Assembly: GCF_002994045.1 (NCBI RefSeq)
Contig: NZ_MQUC01000003.1
Span: forward strand, 2,394,501-2,458,500
Source: Nonlabens agnitus
GTDB taxonomy: Bacteria; Bacteroidota; Bacteroidia; Flavobacteriales; Flavobacteriaceae
Direction: 5' to 3'
Length of the DNA: 64,000 nucleotides
Below the pieces are notes generated by a model, which was not told the origin of the DNA, did no database searches, and saw only the letters and a list, made by a program, of their open reading frames with translations. Each line of letters starts with the position of its first letter. Position 1 is the first letter of the stretch. Positions 61,068-64,000 of this stretch are shown here, one piece after another. The translations under genes were made by a program, and so were the position numbers.

Positions 61068-61372
61068 TGGTAAAGGAAATGAAAGAGAGTTATGAGAAAG
61101 GCACGGCCGTTTTCTATGCGTCAATAGGTAATGCGTTATTTTTTATTTGGGTTTATCTAACCTATGTCTTTGAAATAGATTGGGTTATTGCAGGCGTGTT
61201 TCATGAGCTTCTAATGATCCCTATGATCATTGCTGCTCCAGTACTATTAATAACATCCATCTGGATGCTTTTACAAAAACCCTTTCAATGGACGGTGGTG
61301 GTCAGCTTAGTTCTAACTGCCTTTGTAACGGTGGCGATTACGTATCTTTTTTATAGAGATTTCTCATCCTAA
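61067..61372 (+). CDS. Small membrane protein coupled to the YiaA/B gene
   Basis: The 101 residues have three hydrophobic segments (FYASIGNALFFIWVYLTYVF, LLMIPMIIAAPVLLITSIWMLL and WTVVVSLVLTAFVTVAITYLFY). It is coupled to the YiaA/B gene by TAATG. No family recognised. Confidence 0.75.
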   Translation: MVKEMKESYEKGTAVFYASIGNALFFIWVYLTYVFEIDWVIAGVFHELLMIPMIIAAPVLLITSIWMLLQKPFQWTVVVSLVLTAFVTVAITYLFYRDFSS

Positions 61373-61404
61373 AACCGGCTTGTGCCTAATGACAAGCCTG
61401 TTTT
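61371..61404 (+). terminator. Terminator after the YiaA/B operon
   Basis: GGCTTGT, eight-base loop, ACAAGCC, flanked by AAAAC and GTTTT so the symmetry continues. Confidence 0.75.
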
Positions 61405-61416
61405 GATGTGTGAAAG

Positions 61417-61443
61417 CGACCTTTTCTTTGAAAGGGTCGTTTT
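61417..61443. terminator. Second hairpin before the convergent ArfB gene
   Basis: GACCTTTT / AAAGGGTC stem, then GTTTTC. It may back up the first hairpin. Confidence 0.55.
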
Positions 61444-61457
61444 CTAGTTTTTAAGAT

Positions 61458-61856
61458 CTAGCCGCGATATTTCCTATTTGCCTTTTTCTCGCTGTGCTTC
61501 TTTTTATCGTTCAAGCGCTTGCGCTTTACAGAAGCTGGCACGACTCGTTTCCTGCGCACTTTTTTGGGCTTGCGAGCCTTGTTCAAGACGTCTATAAGCT
61601 TCTGGAAGACTCTTTCTTTATTGGTGGCTTGACTGCGAGTGTCTTGGGAGCTTAGCTGCAAGCGTCCATCTTTGGTAAGTCGGTTTTTTAAGGCCTCCAG
61701 GATTCTCTCGTGTTCCGCTTTCGCGAAAGCGATACTTTGCTCCACATCAAAATCCAATTGCACTCGAGTGGCTACCTTATTGACATGCTGCCCGCCAGCG
61801 CCACTGGAAGTTGTTGCGGTGTAATTTACCTCACGATGCAGCTGGTCGATGTCCAT
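61458..61856 (-). CDS. arfB: Ribosome-rescue peptidyl-tRNA hydrolase ArfB
   Basis: The 132 residues carry the catalytic GGQ (21-23) in SSGAGGQHVNKVATRVQLDFD, a release-factor-like core with DTRSQATNKE, and a Lys/Arg-rich C-terminal tail (RKPKKVRRKRVVPASVKRKR) that enters the empty mRNA channel of stalled ribosomes. ArfB frees peptides on non-stop complexes. The palindrome encodes IAFAKAEHE. It is adjacent to the DUF4301 gene, with no spacing. Confidence 0.94.
   Translation of the reverse strand: MDIDQLHREVNYTATTSSGAGGQHVNKVATRVQLDFDVEQSIAFAKAEHERILEALKNRLTKDGRLQLSSQDTRSQATNKERVFQKLIDVLNKARKPKKVRRKRVVPASVKRKRLNDKKKHSEKKANRKYRG
61716..61731. repeat. Iterated palindrome copy 20 (in arfB)
   Basis: Perfect 16-mer, read as AFAKA. 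Confidence 0.95.
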
Positions 61857-63410
61857 CTATGCCTGGTGTGCGGGCTTGAGTAAGTCGTTGACGGTCTTGA
61901 CAGGGTTGAAAGTAATAAGCGGCACCTCTACAAAAATGGTATTCCAGTGCGCCATGGCACCATTCCATAATCCTGGAAGTTCTTGGGCTTTTAGTTCATG
62001 ACCCATTCTGGATTTATGGGTGATAAATCCGGTTTCAAGGTCTCTAAATTGCGACAGGTCAAACTTATTGCCTTGAAAATCACGCACGCCACACACCAGA
62101 TCTACCGGATTAAAGTGCGTGCAATTGGCCGCGATTTTACGCTGACGGTAATCATCGCTATCCACTTGTGCACTCTCGACGATTTGCAGGCTGCTCTGAC
62201 CAAATTCATTGGTTACCCAAAACGGGCCACCACCAGGCTCACCTTCATTTTTTACCATACCGCAAACCCTCAACGGCCTGTTTAACGCCTCAATCAACGC
62301 TTCACGTTTGTACTGTTTGGTGTACTTATGGTAATCTCGCGGCAAGCGGCGCAACAATTGATCGCTTATAAATTGTTCCATCTCATCAAAAGCACCATGG
62401 TCAACGGAATTTTTTTGAAGTTCATTCAAGTAGGCAAAGGCTTTTTCTTGAAGCTTTAGCAATACTCCAGCAAGCATTTTCTTGTATACGCTCACATCTT
62501 CATCCATCGTGGAAACGGTCACATTATCGATGTTCTTGATAAAGATAATGTCTGCATCCTGATCGTTAAGATTCTCAAGTAAAGCACCATGACCAGCAGG
62601 TCTAAAGAACAGCTTTCCATCTTTGTCAACGATAGGTTGATCCTGCATATCGACGGCTATGGTGTCCGTACTTGGCTTTTGATAGGAGAATGATATTTCA
62701 TAATTCTTACCGGTTTTTGCTTCTACAGCCTCTTCAATTCTGTTAAATTCTTTGACAAAATGGTTTTGATAAGCCGGTGCGATAGTAAAATGTAAACAAG
62801 CTACATTTCTAGTAGCCGCATATCCAGAAGCCTCATGTAAATGCTCTTCAAAAGCAGTCACTTTGTGATCGCCATAACTGTGAAACGGAACTAAACCTTT
62901 AGGCATCGCACTAAAATTAAAGCCATCCTTGAACAACATTTTACGTACAAAACGCTCCTTTTTATCTCGGTCAGTGAGGCTTTGCCAGTTATCTACATCC
63001 TTTTTTAATGAGTTGATGACCGCATCATAGAATGGGAACTTTTCAATCCCAACAAAAAAGGTAAATAGGTCTCTAGCATTTTTGCGGTTGATAAAGGAGT
63101 TGATGGATTCTACACTGGCATCGTATTCTTGAAGGAATTCATGCAAAAACTTAAACATTCTGGTAGCGGCACCACTAGCTGGAACAAATTTGAGAATATC
63201 AAGCTGCTCTCTTTTGGATTCATAAAAATCCACGTATTCCTTAATTTCTGATTCTGGAATACGTACGATCCCATCGCCTACCGTGGCAGCCTTCTTAAGT
63301 TTCACCGTTGGAAATCCATTGACAAATCTGCTTATTTGTTTTTGCAGGGTTTCTTGAGAGATTCGTTTTTCCTTAAGTTGTTCCTTTTGTATGGCGGTGA
63401 GTTCTATCAT
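61857..63410 (-). CDS. DUF4301 family protein
   Basis: The 517 residues contain FVPASGAATRMFKFLHEF (about 77-94), FFRPAGHGALLENLNDQDADIIFIKNIDNV (about 268-297) and GGGPFWVTNEFGQSSLQIVESAQVD. The SGAATRM and GHGALLENLN pieces resemble sugar-nucleotidyltransferase motifs, so it may activate a sugar (inference). The family is typical of Bacteroidota. Its ATG overlaps the NadR-type kinase stop as ATGA. Confidence 0.85.
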   Translation of the reverse strand: MIELTAIQKEQLKEKRISQETLQKQISRFVNGFPTVKLKKAATVGDGIVRIPESEIKEYVDFYESKREQLDILKFVPASGAATRMFKFLHEFLQEYDASVESINSFINRKNARDLFTFFVGIEKFPFYDAVINSLKKDVDNWQSLTDRDKKERFVRKMLFKDGFNFSAMPKGLVPFHSYGDHKVTAFEEHLHEASGYAATRNVACLHFTIAPAYQNHFVKEFNRIEEAVEAKTGKNYEISFSYQKPSTDTIAVDMQDQPIVDKDGKLFFRPAGHGALLENLNDQDADIIFIKNIDNVTVSTMDEDVSVYKKMLAGVLLKLQEKAFAYLNELQKNSVDHGAFDEMEQFISDQLLRRLPRDYHKYTKQYKREALIEALNRPLRVCGMVKNEGEPGGGPFWVTNEFGQSSLQIVESAQVDSDDYRQRKIAANCTHFNPVDLVCGVRDFQGNKFDLSQFRDLETGFITHKSRMGHELKAQELPGLWNGAMAHWNTIFVEVPLITFNPVKTVNDLLKPAHQA

Positions 63411-63961
63411 AATAATTGATCTATAGCAGTGATGGCGTGCTTCAATCTGCGGTCGCCCAACCCAGAAATTTTAGAATAAGGTTGACCAAAATCATTGAGG
63501 GCTTGCTCAAATCTATCAAACATTTCCTTACGGTCATCGGGTTTATCTCTTAAATCGTCCTTAACCCATGGTGTGTCAATGTCCAGCAGCAAGTAATGAT
63601 CATAACTGGATTTGTGCAATGCTTCCAGCAATTCTTGAGGTGCTTTGTCAAAATAAGCTATGGAATAGACATAGGTCTCCAGTATGTCTGTATCGCAAAA
63701 GAGTATTTTTTTCGCTTTCGCGGAAGCGATATTCTCTGCAGCTCGTTGTCCTACAGCAATGGGCAGGATGTCCTCAAATGTGCAGATATGACCGTCCTTA
63801 TCAAAAAGCTCCTGAAGATAATCCCGAGCAAACTCTGCCACCTGTGGCTCACGATAGTACGCTGCAAGCTGATGAGCTAACGTCGTTTTGCCAGTACTTT
63901 CAGGACCGTAGAGCACGACTCTTAAACCGTCAAAATGGGTTTGTCTAGGTATTTTATCCAT
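63407..63961 (-). CDS. NadR-type nicotinamide riboside kinase-like ATPase
   Basis: The 184 residues form one P-loop kinase: Walker A GPESTGKTTL (19-28), VAEFARDYLQEL, FCDTDILETYVYSIAYF and a lid-like segment LRDKPDDRKEMFDRFEQAL. This matches the ribosylnicotinamide kinase domain of NadR without its adenylyltransferase domain. It would phosphorylate imported nicotinamide riboside for NAD salvage. It overlaps the end of a probable pnuC by 40 bases, which supports that role. A one-mismatch palindrome encodes IASAKAKK. Confidence 0.88.
   Translation of the reverse strand: MDKIPRQTHFDGLRVVLYGPESTGKTTLAHQLAAYYREPQVAEFARDYLQELFDKDGHICTFEDILPIAVGQRAAENIASAKAKKILFCDTDILETYVYSIAYFDKAPQELLEALHKSSYDHYLLLDIDTPWVKDDLRDKPDDRKEMFDRFEQALNDFGQPYSKISGLGDRRLKHAITAIDQLL
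63713..63728. repeat. Iterated palindrome copy 21 (one mismatch, in the NadR-type gene)
   Basis: CGCTTTCGCGGAAGCG, the same single change as copy 6. Read as ASAKA on the gene strand. Confidence 0.9.
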
Positions 63962-64000
63962 CTTTTATATCCTATGTAAGCAATGATTGAAAGGAAAATA
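63922..64000 (-). CDS. C-terminal end of a probable PnuC nicotinamide riboside transporter
   Basis: Twenty-five codons are visible, reading IFLSIIAYIGYKRWIKYLDK, then PILTV and stop. A membrane helix followed by a basic W-containing tail is how PnuC proteins end. The next gene downstream is a NadR-type kinase, the usual partner of pnuC. The call rests mainly on that context; the rest lies outside the window. Confidence 0.4.
   Translation of the reverse strand, partial: IFLSIIAYIGYKRWIKYLDKPILTV

Noticed and set aside
939..63728. The iterated palindrome as a transcription terminator
   Set aside because: It has no T run, and 17 of 21 copies lie inside reading frames that continue through it.
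1..64000. tRNA, rRNA or riboswitch genes
   Set aside because: I looked for T-loop and tRNA-like segments in the spacers and saw none; most spacers are too short. A covariance-model search could still find a small RNA.

Overview
The window comes from a member of the Bacteroidota, most likely family Flavobacteriaceae; a Nonlabens-like genus is my guess from memory, not a proof. Supporting signs are PorP/SprF (type IX secretion), a FolK-deoxynucleoside kinase fusion, a caa3-type oxidase cluster with two subunit III genes and subunit IV, bacterial GH3, DUF4301 and DUF3098 genes, and -7 promoter elements of the TAnnTTTG type. Genes are densely packed on both strands. No rRNA, tRNA, CRISPR array or transposase was seen.

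Layout. 1-11 kb: the 5' part of an AlbA_2/Schlafen-type gene, an LpxH-like phosphoesterase, a PAS histidine kinase with its response regulator, RecJ, an MscS channel, an AhpD-like protein, RecQ overlapping a SpoU methyltransferase, and a cold-shock protein. 11.5-14 kb: ferrous iron uptake (FeoA, FeoB and a small Cys-tailed membrane partner). 14-24.6 kb: GH3, DUF2797, a beta-barrel protein, an AsmA-like protein, a queuosine-precursor transporter, FolK-dNK, TrmH-like, PorP and a NifU-like Fe-S scaffold. 24.6-32.5 kb: a minus-strand MacAB/TolC-type efflux operon with two permeases and two adaptors, ending in tsaB. 32.6-37.8 kb: cytochrome oxidase biogenesis (CtaB, two COX3, COX4, two SCO-type proteins, DUF420). 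37.8-38.6 kb: an array of composite intergenic repeats. 38.6-45.5 kb: leuS, ftsX, DUF3098, uppP, truB, then an AT-rich gene followed by a leftover truB 3' end. 46-57.5 kb: an XRE/S24-like regulator divergent from a five-gene membrane-stress cluster (YbjN/CesT-like, PspA, YqiJ-like, flotillin, 1631-residue AAA ATPase), split by an AT-rich putative abortive-infection gene. 57.6-64 kb: AzoR, a thioredoxin-fold protein, an unknown helical protein, YiaA/B, ArfB, DUF4301, a NadR-type kinase and the tail of a probable pnuC.

Two things stand out. First, a 16-bp palindrome, CGCTTTCGCGAAAGCG, occurs 21 times (15 perfect, 4 near-perfect, 2 interrupted). Most copies are in frame inside genes, where they encode RFRES, SLSRKR or AFAKA depending on frame. 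Their spacing is more even than chance (mean about 3.1 kb, coefficient of variation about 0.4). Two copies are split by a second 20-bp palindrome, CCTGCCTGCCGGCAGGCAGG or a variant. Second, the PspA/flotillin/giant-ATPase cluster looks like an envelope-stress or defence machine that has taken up a PF16872-like abortive-infection gene between its flotillin and its ATPase.
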